From Marinobacterium aestuarii (GTDB lineage: Bacteria > Pseudomonadota > Gammaproteobacteria > Pseudomonadales > Balneatricaceae): a stretch of DNA of 64,000 bases. A model generated the notes under the pieces. The model saw only the letters and a list, made by a program, of their open reading frames with translations, searched no databases and was not told the DNA's origin. The first letter of the stretch is position 1. Each line of letters starts with the position of its first letter. Shown in pieces: positions 47,725-55,080 of this stretch. Location: assembly GCF_001651805.1 (NCBI RefSeq), contig NZ_CP015839.1, positions 4,898,001-4,962,000 on the forward strand. The letters run 5' to 3'. Made by a program: the position numbers and the translations under genes.

Positions 47725-50180
47725 GCCAGGCGGTACTGCGACTTGCCCGCCAGCAGGCCTTCAGCAGCCTGCGCAGCCCCGAATGGCGCGCCCTGCTGGC
47801 GGCCCTGCTGGTAGCCATCACCCTGATTTCACTGCTGACCCAGCTGGGCGACCGGCTGGAGCAAAGCCTCAATCGGCGCACCGCCGAACTGCTCGGCGCC
47901 GATCTGGTACTGCGCGCCGAGGAACCTGCAGTGCTGGAAGCCCAAGGCACCCTTCGCAGCAGCCGGGTGGCGCAGTTCCCCACCATGATCGAAGCCGGCG
48001 ATGCAATGATGCTGGTCTCGGTGCGAGCCGTGACCGATCCCTATCCGCTGCGCGGCAGCATTGTCACGGAACCCGCGCAGCACCCGGACATCCCTGAACC
48101 GGGTACCGCCTGGGCCGAACCCCGCATCTTTGAAATGCTGCAGCTTGAGCCCGGCGATACGGTACAGCTGGGATACAGTCAGTTTCGTCTCAGCCACCGC
48201 CTGATGAGTTCACCGGATCGCGGCAGCGGCTTTCGCAGCTTCAGCCCGGGATTGATCATGCGCTCCGATGCATTGGAGGCTACCGGCGTGATAGCACCGG
48301 GCAGCCGGGTTGAATACCGCCAGCTGTTCGCCGGGCCTGCCGACGCTGTCGCGACCCTGGAAGAACAGCTGCGGGCAAATCTCGGGCCGGACGAACGACT
48401 TTATTCCCTACGCGCCGACCAGCCCATGACCGGGCGCGCGCTGCGCAACGCCGAGCTCTATCTCCGCCTGAGTGCTCTCTTTGCCCTGCTGCTGGGTGCC
48501 CTGACAATTACCCTGAGCCTGAGACGCTACAATGCGGCGCAGCATTCGCGCGCCGCCCTGCTGCTGAGCCTGGGGCTGGAAAATCGCCAGCTACTGCTGC
48601 TCTACGGCTACCAGCTGCTGTTCGGCTGGATCATCTGCGCCCTGCTCGGCACGGCGCTGGGCTTTGGGCTGCAGCAACTGCTGGTGCAGCTCATAGGTGA
48701 CCTGTTGCCACAACCCGTACCTCAGGCAGGCTTCGCCGCCATGAGCAGCGGCGCCCTGATCGGCCTCTTGCTGCTGACCACACTGGGCCTGCCGGCCTTC
48801 TATCGCCTGAGTCAGGTGTCCGTGGTTGCACTGTTTCGTGAAACCAGCCTGCCCTCGAATATCCGCTCACGCCAGTTTCAACTGCTGGGCCTTGGGCTGC
48901 TGGCGGGGCTGATGAGTATCTATATCGAATCCCTGACACTGGCCCTGCTGCTACTCGGCGCCCTGACCCTCAGCGGCCTGGTCGTCGGCTGGCTTGCCCA
49001 GGCGCTGCTGCAACGCCTGGCCGAAGGGTTACGTCACCGCATGCGCCTTGGCAGCCTGCTGCTGCTGCGCATTCGCCAGCAGCGCAAATGGCACCGTTTG
49101 CAGGCCGCCACCATGACCTTGCTGCTGACCCTGCTGGCGACCCTGATCATTGCCCGCGGCGACATGCTGCAGCAGTGGCGTACTCAGTTCCCGCCGGATA
49201 CGCCGAACTATTTTCTGATCAATATTCAGCCCTGGGAAAAAGAGCCACTGGATCAGCTGTTTGCCAGCAATACTCTGAGCCCTACTCTCTATCCGATGAT
49301 TCGCGGCCGCATCAGCAGCCTCAACGACACGCCGCTGGCCGAAACCGACCTGACGACAGAGCAACGCCGCCACAATGCGCTCAGGCGCGAACTGAACCTG
49401 ACCTGGGCTGAGCAGATGCCGGAGAATAACAGCCTGCTCAGTGGCAACTGGTGGCAGGGAACGCCAGCCGAGCCGCTGATATCGGTGGAGCAGGACCTGG
49501 CCGAGGCCCTGGGGGTCAGTACCGGCGACAGGGTGGGGTTTCAGATCGGCAGCCAGCTGATTCAGGCACAGGTCAGCAATATACGCGCGGTGCAGTGGGA
49601 ATCCTTCACCCCCAACTTCTACGTGATCTTCTCGCCCGGGGCGCTGGATAGCCTGCCGGCCACCTATATCACGGCGCTACGCCTGGACGGTGAGCAGCGC
49701 ACACTTGCCCGCACGCTGCTGCAGCAGTTTCCAACCCTGACCCTGATCGATATCGACCAGCTGCTGAATCAGGCCCAGGCGCTGATCGAGAAGCTGGTGG
49801 ACAGCTCCAGCATGATCCTGCTGCTGACACTGCTGGCGGGACTGCTATTGCTGGTGGTGACACTGATGCAGGAGCTGGAACGACGCCGCTATGAAAGTGC
49901 CCTACTGCAAACCCTGGGCGCGACGCCGGGGCAAAGCCGTCAGCTGGATCTGCTTGAACTGCTCTGGCTCGGCCTGATCTGCGGCGCCCTGGCCGCCGTG
50001 GCGAGCGAGGCCATCCTCTGGCTGATCAGCGCCCGCGTGCTGCAGATACCGCTGACACTGCATCCGCTGAGCTGGCTCTTGCTGCCACCGCTGTCGGCGC
50101 TGCTCTTTACCGGCATAGGTGCGCTGATCCGCAAGCCGCTGGATCAGGCGCGCTGCTACAGCCTGCTCAAGGCCAACTGA
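47721..50180 (+). CDS. ybbP: FtsX-like ABC transporter permease (YbbP family)
   Basis: The 819-residue inner-membrane protein starts with one helix (about 23-41), followed by a periplasmic domain and then an FtsX-type core (about 245-365). More helices follow (about 385-480), then a second periplasmic domain and a second FtsX-type core (about 685-805). Such duplicated FtsX architecture with about ten helices is that of YbbP. It partners the preceding ATPase. No autotransport or protease motif is present. It is likely to be a mechanotransmission or lipid-related machine rather than a solute importer. Confidence 0.9.
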   Translation: MSQAVLRLARQQAFSSLRSPEWRALLAALLVAITLISLLTQLGDRLEQSLNRRTAELLGADLVLRAEEPAVLEAQGTLRSSRVAQFPTMIEAGDAMMLVSVRAVTDPYPLRGSIVTEPAQHPDIPEPGTAWAEPRIFEMLQLEPGDTVQLGYSQFRLSHRLMSSPDRGSGFRSFSPGLIMRSDALEATGVIAPGSRVEYRQLFAGPADAVATLEEQLRANLGPDERLYSLRADQPMTGRALRNAELYLRLSALFALLLGALTITLSLRRYNAAQHSRAALLLSLGLENRQLLLLYGYQLLFGWIICALLGTALGFGLQQLLVQLIGDLLPQPVPQAGFAAMSSGALIGLLLLTTLGLPAFYRLSQVSVVALFRETSLPSNIRSRQFQLLGLGLLAGLMSIYIESLTLALLLLGALTLSGLVVGWLAQALLQRLAEGLRHRMRLGSLLLLRIRQQRKWHRLQAATMTLLLTLLATLIIARGDMLQQWRTQFPPDTPNYFLINIQPWEKEPLDQLFASNTLSPTLYPMIRGRISSLNDTPLAETDLTTEQRRHNALRRELNLTWAEQMPENNSLLSGNWWQGTPAEPLISVEQDLAEALGVSTGDRVGFQIGSQLIQAQVSNIRAVQWESFTPNFYVIFSPGALDSLPATYITALRLDGEQRTLARTLLQQFPTLTLIDIDQLLNQAQALIEKLVDSSSMILLLTLLAGLLLLVVTLMQELERRRYESALLQTLGATPGQSRQLDLLELLWLGLICGALAAVASEAILWLISARVLQIPLTLHPLSWLLLPPLSALLFTGIGALIRKPLDQARCYSLLKAN

Positions 50181-50282
50181 TGCCCGCAACGGTGGCGGCG
50201 CATACAACTATAAAGGCCACTATTTTATTGGTAGAATCGCGACAATTACTGCTTTTAAAACTTAAACAGACAGGGATACAAG

Positions 50283-50408
50283 ATGGCACATCACGACGAG
50301 AACTTCCGTGATCCTGCGGGCTATGGCTGGGTTTTCATTAATTTGCTGGCACTGCTCTGGATCACTATGCCGGTCAGCATCGCGCTGATCAAGATCGTAC
50401 AGTGGTAA
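50283..50408 (+). CDS. 41-residue single-span membrane peptide, function unknown
   Basis: A 42-codon frame starts MAHHDENFRDPAGYGWVFIN and ends KIVQW. AGGGA lies six bases before the ATG. A charged, His/Asp-rich N-terminus precedes a hydrophobic helix (WVFINLLALLWITMPVSIALI), so it should be a single-span membrane peptide. It lies between ybbP and a MerR regulator gene that starts 27 bases later, perhaps as a two-gene unit. I do not recognise a family, but the RBS and residue pattern support translation. Confidence 0.6.
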   Translation: MAHHDENFRDPAGYGWVFINLLALLWITMPVSIALIKIVQW

Positions 50409-50435
50409 GACTGCCGCTGCAGTCGGGCAATTGAC

Positions 50436-50828
50436 ATGAGTCAGCTGCGCATTGGCGATATAGCCAAAGGATCGGGCCTGAGCGTCGAAACCATTCGGTA
50501 TTATGAACGCCGCGGCCTGATCACACCCCTCGGTCGCCTGCCATCGGGCTACCGCTGTTATGACGCACACACCCTTGAACGCCTGCACTTTATCGTGCGC
50601 TGCAAATCGCTCGGCTTTAGCCTGGATGAAATTCAGGAACTGCTGCTGCTCGACCCCAACGCCGAGTCGGCGCAGGTCAAGCAGAAGGTGGATCTGCGCA
50701 TTCAGCAGATCGAAGACAAGATTTCACAGCTACGTGAACTGCAGCACTCGCTGCATCAACTGTCCGATCTGTGCTCTGGCGAAGGACCTGTTTCAGACTG
50801 CCCGATCATAGACACCCTCAAGCACTGA
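50436..50828 (+). CDS. MerR-family transcriptional regulator (heavy-metal type)
   Basis: The 130-residue protein has the MerR winged helix (RIGDIAKGSGLSVETIRYYERRGLI, about 5-29), a wing with SGYRCYD, a long dimerisation helix (about 78-112) and a C-terminal metal loop C113-x8-C122 (DLCSGEGPVSDCPIID). Position 78 is Ser, as at Ser77 of CueR, which favours monovalent ions. The loop spacing, however, is that of MerR/PbrR rather than CueR (x7). No efflux pump lies nearby, so the metal and the target promoter are unknown. It may regulate itself with the upstream 41-codon gene. Confidence 0.85.
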   Translation: MSQLRIGDIAKGSGLSVETIRYYERRGLITPLGRLPSGYRCYDAHTLERLHFIVRCKSLGFSLDEIQELLLLDPNAESAQVKQKVDLRIQQIEDKISQLRELQHSLHQLSDLCSGEGPVSDCPIIDTLKH

Positions 50829-50885
50829 CAGTCACGCCCTACCGCCTCCCAAACGCGCAGTCCGGGAAGCAGCAGGCCACATGGA

Positions 50886-51560
50886 TTACTGCGGTTTGAG
50901 GCTTTCAACGCCTGCCTGAGTTCCCATCAGCACGACATCCGCCCCGCGGCGGGCAAAGAGCCCGTTGGTGACGACGCCGACCAGGTTGTTAAGCTCGGTT
51001 TCAAATGCCTTGGGATCACGGATTTTCAGATTGTAGACATCCAGAATCAGGTTGCCGTTGTCGGTGACAAAGCCTTCGCGCAGCTCCGGCTGTCCGCCCA
51101 TGCGTACCAGCTCGCGGGCCACCAGCGAGCGCGCCATCGGAATCACCTCAACCGGCAACGGGAAGGCACCCAGGCAGGGCACCTGCTTGGATTCATCGAC
51201 GATACAGACAAACTCCTTGGCCGCCGCCGCGACGATTTTTTCCCGCGTCAGGGCGCCGCCGCCGCCCTTGACCAGGTTCAGACCGGCATCAAACTCGTCG
51301 GCACCATCAACATAGGTATCCAGCCCCGCCACCGCATTGAGGTCGTACACCGGGATACCATGGCCGCGCAGCCGCTCGGCAGTGGCCTCTGAGCTGGCCA
51401 CCGCCGCCTCAAACAGATGCTTGATGCCCGCCAGCTCGTCAATAAAGAAGTTGGCCGTTGAGCCCGTGCCCACCCCAACGATGGACTCAGGTTTAAGGCC
51501 AGCCTTGATATAGTCCAGAGCCGCCCGCGCAACAGCCTGCTTCATTTCATCCTGCGTCAT
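50886..51560 (-). CDS. rpiA: Ribose-5-phosphate isomerase A
   Basis: RpiA interconverts ribose-5-phosphate and ribulose-5-phosphate. The product is 224 residues from ATG 51560, matching the E. coli start MTQDE; another ATG at 51575 adds five codons. Motifs are [50 protein letters not shown] (catalytic Asp, Lys and Glu) and DNGNLILDV. It diverges from ilvA, an arrangement shared with E. coli relatives and Pseudomonas. Confidence 0.97.
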   Translation of the reverse strand: MTQDEMKQAVARAALDYIKAGLKPESIVGVGTGSTANFFIDELAGIKHLFEAAVASSEATAERLRGHGIPVYDLNAVAGLDTYVDGADEFDAGLNLVKGGGGALTREKIVAAAAKEFVCIVDESKQVPCLGAFPLPVEVIPMARSLVARELVRMGGQPELREGFVTDNGNLILDVYNLKIRDPKAFETELNNLVGVVTNGLFARRGADVVLMGTQAGVESLKPQ

Positions 51561-51709
51561 CACACTTGAACCCATATGCTAGTAAGGCGAGAAATTATAC
51601 GCTCTGTGCCGGCGCGCTTGTAGACGAAAGCGGTGTCAGCTTATACCATTTCCTGCTCTTTGCGGCCGCGACCTGCGCCGCCAGACCTAACTTATGGCAC
51701 TGCATTCCC

Positions 51710-53227
51710 ATGGCTCATCGATATATCAAGAAGATTCTGGAGGCGCGTGTCTATGACGTAGCCATCGAGACCCCGCTGGATTATGCCCGCAGCCTGTCTG
51801 AACGGCTGGACAACCGGGTACTCCTCAAGCGTGAGGACCTGCAGCCGGTGTTCTCGTTCAAGCTGCGTGGCGCCTATAACAAGATGGCCCAGCTCAGCGC
51901 CGCAGAAAAAGCCAAGGGTGTGGTCACCGCCTCGGCCGGCAACCACGCCCAGGGCCTGGCCTACTCGGCCCGCCACATGAACGTCAAGGCGACCATCGTC
52001 ATGCCAAAGACCACGCCCGACATCAAGGTCAGCAACGTCAAGGCATTGGGTGGCAAGGTCATACTGCACGGCGATACCTTTGAAGAAGCCAAAGCCCACG
52101 CCGAGCGACTGGTCGAAGAAAAGGGCCTGGTCTATGTACCGCCCTACGATGACCCCGATGTCATTGCCGGTCAGGGCACCATTGGCATGGAGCTACTGCA
52201 CCAGGAAAGCGGCCCCATTGATGCCGTTTTCGTGCCCGTGGGCGGTGGCGGCCTGATCGCCGGTATCGCGGTCTACATCAAGTACCTGCGTCCCGACGTA
52301 AAGGTCATAGGCGTCGAGTCCGAGGACTCCGCCTGCCTGCATGCTGCGCTGGCCGCGGATGAACGGGTCAAGCTGTCACAGGTTGGCATCTTCGCCGAAG
52401 GCGTCGCCGTGGCCCAGATAGGTCAGCACACCTTCGATCTGGCACGGCAGTATGTCGATGAAGTCATCACCGTCACCACCGACGAAATCTGCGCGGCCAT
52501 CAAGGACATCTTCGATGACACCCGCTCGATCTGCGAGCCCTCCGGCGCCCTGGGCGTGGCCGGCCTGAAGAAATATGTCGCGCGCGAACAGTGCAGCGAG
52601 CGCACCCTGATTGCCATCGACTCCGGCGCCAACGTCAATTTCGACCGCCTGCGCCATATCGCCGAACGCTCTGAAGTCGGCGAAAAGCGCGAAGCCATCA
52701 TTGCCGCCCGCATACCGGAACGCCCCGGCAGCTTTCGCAAGTTCTGCGCGGCTCTGGGCAAGCGCAACATCACCGAGTTCAACTACCGCTACAGCGACGA
52801 CAAGGAAGCCATTGTCTTTGCCGGCATCCAGACCAGCCCCCAGGGCCCCGGCCGTGCCGCCCTGCTGAGTGAACTGCGAGAACACCTCGACGAAGTCATC
52901 GATCTGACCGACAACGAGATGGCCAAGCTGCACATCCGCTATATGGTGGGCGGCCACGCACCTGCAGCCGTGAACAATGAAGTGGTATTTCGTTTCGAGT
53001 TTCCGGAACGCCCCGGGGCGCTGATGAAATTCCTCAGCAAGCTGGGCGGGCGCTGGAACATATCCATGTTCCATTACCGCAACCATGGCGCAGCCTACGG
53101 CCGCGTGCTGGTGGGCATGCAGGTTCCCGCCGAGGAGCATGAGCAGGTCAAGGCTTTCCTGACGGAGATCGGCTACAACTTCTGGGATGAAACAGACAAT
53201 ACCGCCTACCGCCTGTTCCTGGGCTAG
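51710..53227 (+). CDS. ilvA: Threonine deaminase (biosynthetic)
   Basis: This PLP enzyme converts threonine to 2-oxobutyrate, the committed step to isoleucine. The 505-residue product has the PLP lysine K51 in FSFKLRGAYNKM, ASAGNHAQG, the glycine loop VPVGGGGLIAGI and two C-terminal ACT-like domains (about 330-410 and 425-505), which bind isoleucine and valine. I start at ATG 51710; the longer frame from 51566 overlaps rpiA and is unlike the family. No clear RBS is visible. Confidence 0.96.
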   Translation: MAHRYIKKILEARVYDVAIETPLDYARSLSERLDNRVLLKREDLQPVFSFKLRGAYNKMAQLSAAEKAKGVVTASAGNHAQGLAYSARHMNVKATIVMPKTTPDIKVSNVKALGGKVILHGDTFEEAKAHAERLVEEKGLVYVPPYDDPDVIAGQGTIGMELLHQESGPIDAVFVPVGGGGLIAGIAVYIKYLRPDVKVIGVESEDSACLHAALAADERVKLSQVGIFAEGVAVAQIGQHTFDLARQYVDEVITVTTDEICAAIKDIFDDTRSICEPSGALGVAGLKKYVAREQCSERTLIAIDSGANVNFDRLRHIAERSEVGEKREAIIAARIPERPGSFRKFCAALGKRNITEFNYRYSDDKEAIVFAGIQTSPQGPGRAALLSELREHLDEVIDLTDNEMAKLHIRYMVGGHAPAAVNNEVVFRFEFPERPGALMKFLSKLGGRWNISMFHYRNHGAAYGRVLVGMQVPAEEHEQVKAFLTEIGYNFWDETDNTAYRLFLG

Positions 53228-53239
53228 CTGCTCAAAAGC

Positions 53240-53277
53240 AAAAAAGCCCCGGCGGTGCGAACCGTCGGGGCTTTTTT
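53240..53277. terminator. Bidirectional Rho-independent terminator between ilvA and the first phasin gene
   Basis: AAAAAAGCCCCGGCGGT pairs with ACCGTCGGGGCTTTTTT (one G-T pair) around loop GCGA. Six-T runs lie on both strands, serving both convergent genes. Confidence 0.94.
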
Positions 53278-53295
53278 ACAGGCTAATATCAGCCC

Positions 53296-53592
53296 TTATT
53301 TGGCCAGCTTCGCAGCGGCAGCTTCGCTCGCCTTGGTTGCCAAACCAGAGAAGGCTTCGCCCTGGGCTTTGATCATTTCAAACAGTGCCTTGCTGGAATC
53401 CAGATTGAAAGTCACCAGATCCTGCGGTGTTTTCAGGGTCTTGGCCTTGTCGGCATTGGATTTGAAGAAAGCGGCCAGTTCTTCGCCGTTTTTCTTCTGC
53501 AGTTCAATCGACTGGCTGATGGTGCTGGTCTGGAGTTCAACCAGAGACTGCACGGTTTCAAAAGCGGTCTTGATAGTCGCGTTGGCACTCAT
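53296..53592 (-). CDS. Phasin family protein 1
   Basis: The 98-residue helical protein has the phasin pattern (AFETVQSLVELQTSTISQSIELQKKNGEELAAFFK...LVTFNLDSSKALFEMIKAQGEAF) and an Ala/Lys-rich tail. Phasins coat polyhydroxyalkanoate granules. AGAGGA precedes the ATG. It is a close paralogue of the gene at 53887-54192, sharing EELAAFFK and GEAF segments. Its promoter is bracketed by two palindromic operators. No PHA synthase or depolymerase is in the window, so its PHA role is family-based. Confidence 0.88.
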   Translation of the reverse strand: MSANATIKTAFETVQSLVELQTSTISQSIELQKKNGEELAAFFKSNADKAKTLKTPQDLVTFNLDSSKALFEMIKAQGEAFSGLATKASEAAAAKLAK

Positions 53593-53614
53593 GATATCGA
53601 TCCTCTTCAGTTAA

Positions 53615-53629
53615 TTGTGCACTGCACAA
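53615..53629 (-). promoter_or_regulatory. Palindromic operator 1 (phasin 1, overlapping the transcription start)
   Basis: TTGTGCACTGCACAA is a perfect 7-1-7 palindrome. On the minus strand it begins eight bases after the -10 hexamer, so it covers the transcription start, where a bound protein would block initiation. It matches operators 2, 3 and 4. Confidence 0.78.
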
Positions 53630-53637
53630 TAATGCTG

Positions 53638-53665
53638 ATTATACCCATCCGCAGTCGCCTGACAA
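53638..53665 (-). promoter_or_regulatory. Sigma-70 promoter of phasin 1
   Basis: TTGTCA (-35, 53660-53665) and TATAAT (-10, 53638-53643) are separated by 16 bp on the minus strand, 46 bases upstream of the ATG. The core lies between operators 1 and 2. Confidence 0.82.
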
Positions 53666-53670
53666 CTGAT

Positions 53671-53685
53671 TTGTGCGCTGCACAA
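53671..53685 (-). promoter_or_regulatory. Palindromic operator 2 (phasin 1, upstream of -35)
   Basis: TTGTGCGCTGCACAA is the same palindrome with one mismatch. It lies five bases upstream of the -35. Centre-to-centre distance to operator 1 is 56 bp. Confidence 0.72.
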
Positions 53686-53780
53686 TAAATATTAATCAGG
53701 CCGTTCACAAGCGTCTTCAGCCACTCCGGCAAGGCCCGATACAGGCTCCAGCTGCGCCCTCGAATCCTGTGCCCAGACGC

Positions 53781-53816
53781 AAAAAGGCCCCGCAGATTTT
53801 CATCTGCGAGGCCTTT
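53781..53816 (-). terminator. Rho-independent terminator of phasin 2
   Basis: On the minus strand AAAGGCCTCGCAGAT pairs with ATCTGCGGGGCCTTT around GAAA and is followed by a five-T run, about 70 bases after the phasin 2 stop codon. Confidence 0.88.
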
Positions 53817-53886
53817 ATGTGTGCGGCTTGCCGGACTCTGCCCTGCAGCAATGCTGCGAGGCGGGGTCAGACCACAACCCGTCGAC

Positions 53887-54192
53887 TTACTTGGACAGCT
53901 TGCTGAACTCGGAAGTAGCAGCGTCACGGGCTTCAGTAGCGATAGCGGTGAAAGCTTCGCCCTGGCCTTTCAGCAGCTCGAACAGAGCCGTGTTGGTATC
54001 AACATTGAACTTGATCAGGTCTTCAGGTGATTTCAGTTCTTTGGCTTTTTCAACTTCAACCTTGAAGAAGGCAGCCAACTCTTCGCCGGTTTTCTTCTGC
54101 TGTTCAACAGATTTGGTGATAGCAGCAACCTGGATGTTCATCAGAGTCTGCATAGCTTCAAAAGGCTTCTGGAAATCTACGGAATTGGTCAT
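53887..54192 (-). CDS. Phasin family protein 2
   Basis: The 101-residue product is a second small phasin: FQKPFEAMQTLMNIQVAAITKSVEQQKKTGEELAAFFK and LIKFNVDTNTALFELLKGQGEAF correspond segment by segment to phasin 1. I start at ATG 54192 because GGGAG lies seven bases upstream; a GTG directly before it is not needed. It has its own promoter and terminator, so the two phasins are separate units with matching control regions, consistent with tandem duplication. Confidence 0.88.
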   Translation of the reverse strand: MTNSVDFQKPFEAMQTLMNIQVAAITKSVEQQKKTGEELAAFFKVEVEKAKELKSPEDLIKFNVDTNTALFELLKGQGEAFTAIATEARDAATSEFSKLSK

Positions 54193-54216
54193 CACTTTTC
54201 TCCCAAGTTCAAGTTG

Positions 54217-54231
54217 TTGTGCACCGCATAA
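54217..54231 (-). promoter_or_regulatory. Palindromic operator 3 (phasin 2, overlapping the transcription start)
   Basis: TTGTGCACCGCATAA is a degenerate copy (two mismatches to perfect symmetry) placed eight bases after the -10, exactly as operator 1 is placed in the phasin 1 promoter. Confidence 0.65.
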
Positions 54232-54239
54232 CTAGGCTG

Positions 54240-54267
54240 ATTATAGAGCGAACACAGACAGGATCAA
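54240..54267 (-). promoter_or_regulatory. Sigma-70 promoter of phasin 2
   Basis: TTGATC (-35, 54262-54267) and TATAAT (-10, 54240-54245) are separated by 16 bp on the minus strand, the same spacing as the phasin 1 promoter. Both -10 elements are followed by CAGC. Confidence 0.82.
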
Positions 54268-54275
54268 GCTCTTTT

Positions 54276-54290
54276 TTGTGCAGTGCACAA
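54276..54290 (-). promoter_or_regulatory. Palindromic operator 4 (phasin 2, upstream of -35)
   Basis: TTGTGCAGTGCACAA is a perfect 7-1-7 palindrome eight bases upstream of the -35. Centre-to-centre distance to operator 3 is 59 bp. Confidence 0.78.
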
Positions 54291-54405
54291 AAGCTTCAGA
54301 ACCCCGTCTCTGTCGCCTGTTTCAGCCTGCCACAGGCTCTTTGCCGTTTTATGAAAAACCTGTGGAAAAACATATAAATGCAGGCGCGCCTGCGCGCATG
54401 GCGAC

Positions 54406-54906
54406 TCAGGGCGTTTCCGGCGAATGACGGAAATCGCTGCTGAAAAACGCCTGCAGCGTAAAGACAGCCAGCGAGACTATGCCCCAGACGAGACCCAGCA
54501 CCACCCCGGCATCGACAATGCCACGCCAGGGCTGAGCCAGCAAATGCACCAGCTGCACCAGCACAATGATCCCCAGGGTCAGGCAGATGGTGATGATCTG
54601 GCGCTTGCGCTGCACATGAAAGAAGCCCATGCAGAACAGCGGCGCCAACAGCAGCCGCAGCGGCGTGACATGTTGCGACAGATAATGGATACGCGCCGCC
54701 ACGCGCGGAGAAAAACCACACTGAAATCCACGATAGCCTTCGGAAAAGCCCATGAACACGAGGCTGAAGACCAGCGCGACCCAATGGTAGGCGCTCAACG
54801 GCTGACCGAACATCTGCCAGCTGATCTGGCTCAAACGATAAATGGCACTGCCAAACAGCAGCGCAATGCCGCTGAAACCCCAAATTGCCGCAAGAGAACC
54901 TAGCAC
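54406..54906 (-). CDS. Multi-span membrane protein of unknown function
   Basis: The 166-residue product is strongly hydrophobic, with likely membrane helices near 3-24, 42-58, 83-98, 103-123 and 131-153. A short polar loop (FSEGYRGFQCGFSPRVAARIHY) lies between the second and third. The start is GTG, with AGGG about eight bases upstream. It lies upstream of the phasin 2 promoter on the same strand but is separated from it by that promoter. I do not recognise the family and no catalytic motif is evident. Confidence 0.65.
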   Translation of the reverse strand: MLGSLAAIWGFSGIALLFGSAIYRLSQISWQMFGQPLSAYHWVALVFSLVFMGFSEGYRGFQCGFSPRVAARIHYLSQHVTPLRLLLAPLFCMGFFHVQRKRQIITICLTLGIIVLVQLVHLLAQPWRGIVDAGVVLGLVWGIVSLAVFTLQAFFSSDFRHSPETP

Positions 54907-55003
54907 TGTCTTGCCCTGACTGATTCCAAGAGGCGGCTATTATAGCCTTCTGACAGAGGTTGGACATCCTTGCGCGCAGTAACCTGCGCCCTGCGCCCCA
55001 ACG

Positions 55004-55034
55004 AAAAAAGCCACCTGCGCGAGCAGGTGGCTTT
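55004..55034 (-). terminator. Rho-independent terminator of the dctPQM unit
   Basis: AAAGCCACCTGC and GCAGGTGGCTTT form a perfect 12-bp stem around a GCGA-type loop. On the minus strand the descending arm runs into a six-T stretch. It lies 47 bases after the dctM stop. Confidence 0.9.
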
Positions 55035-55080
55035 CAGAACGAACAAGCGGCGCAGGAGCGAGCCCCCAGGCGCGCAGCTT

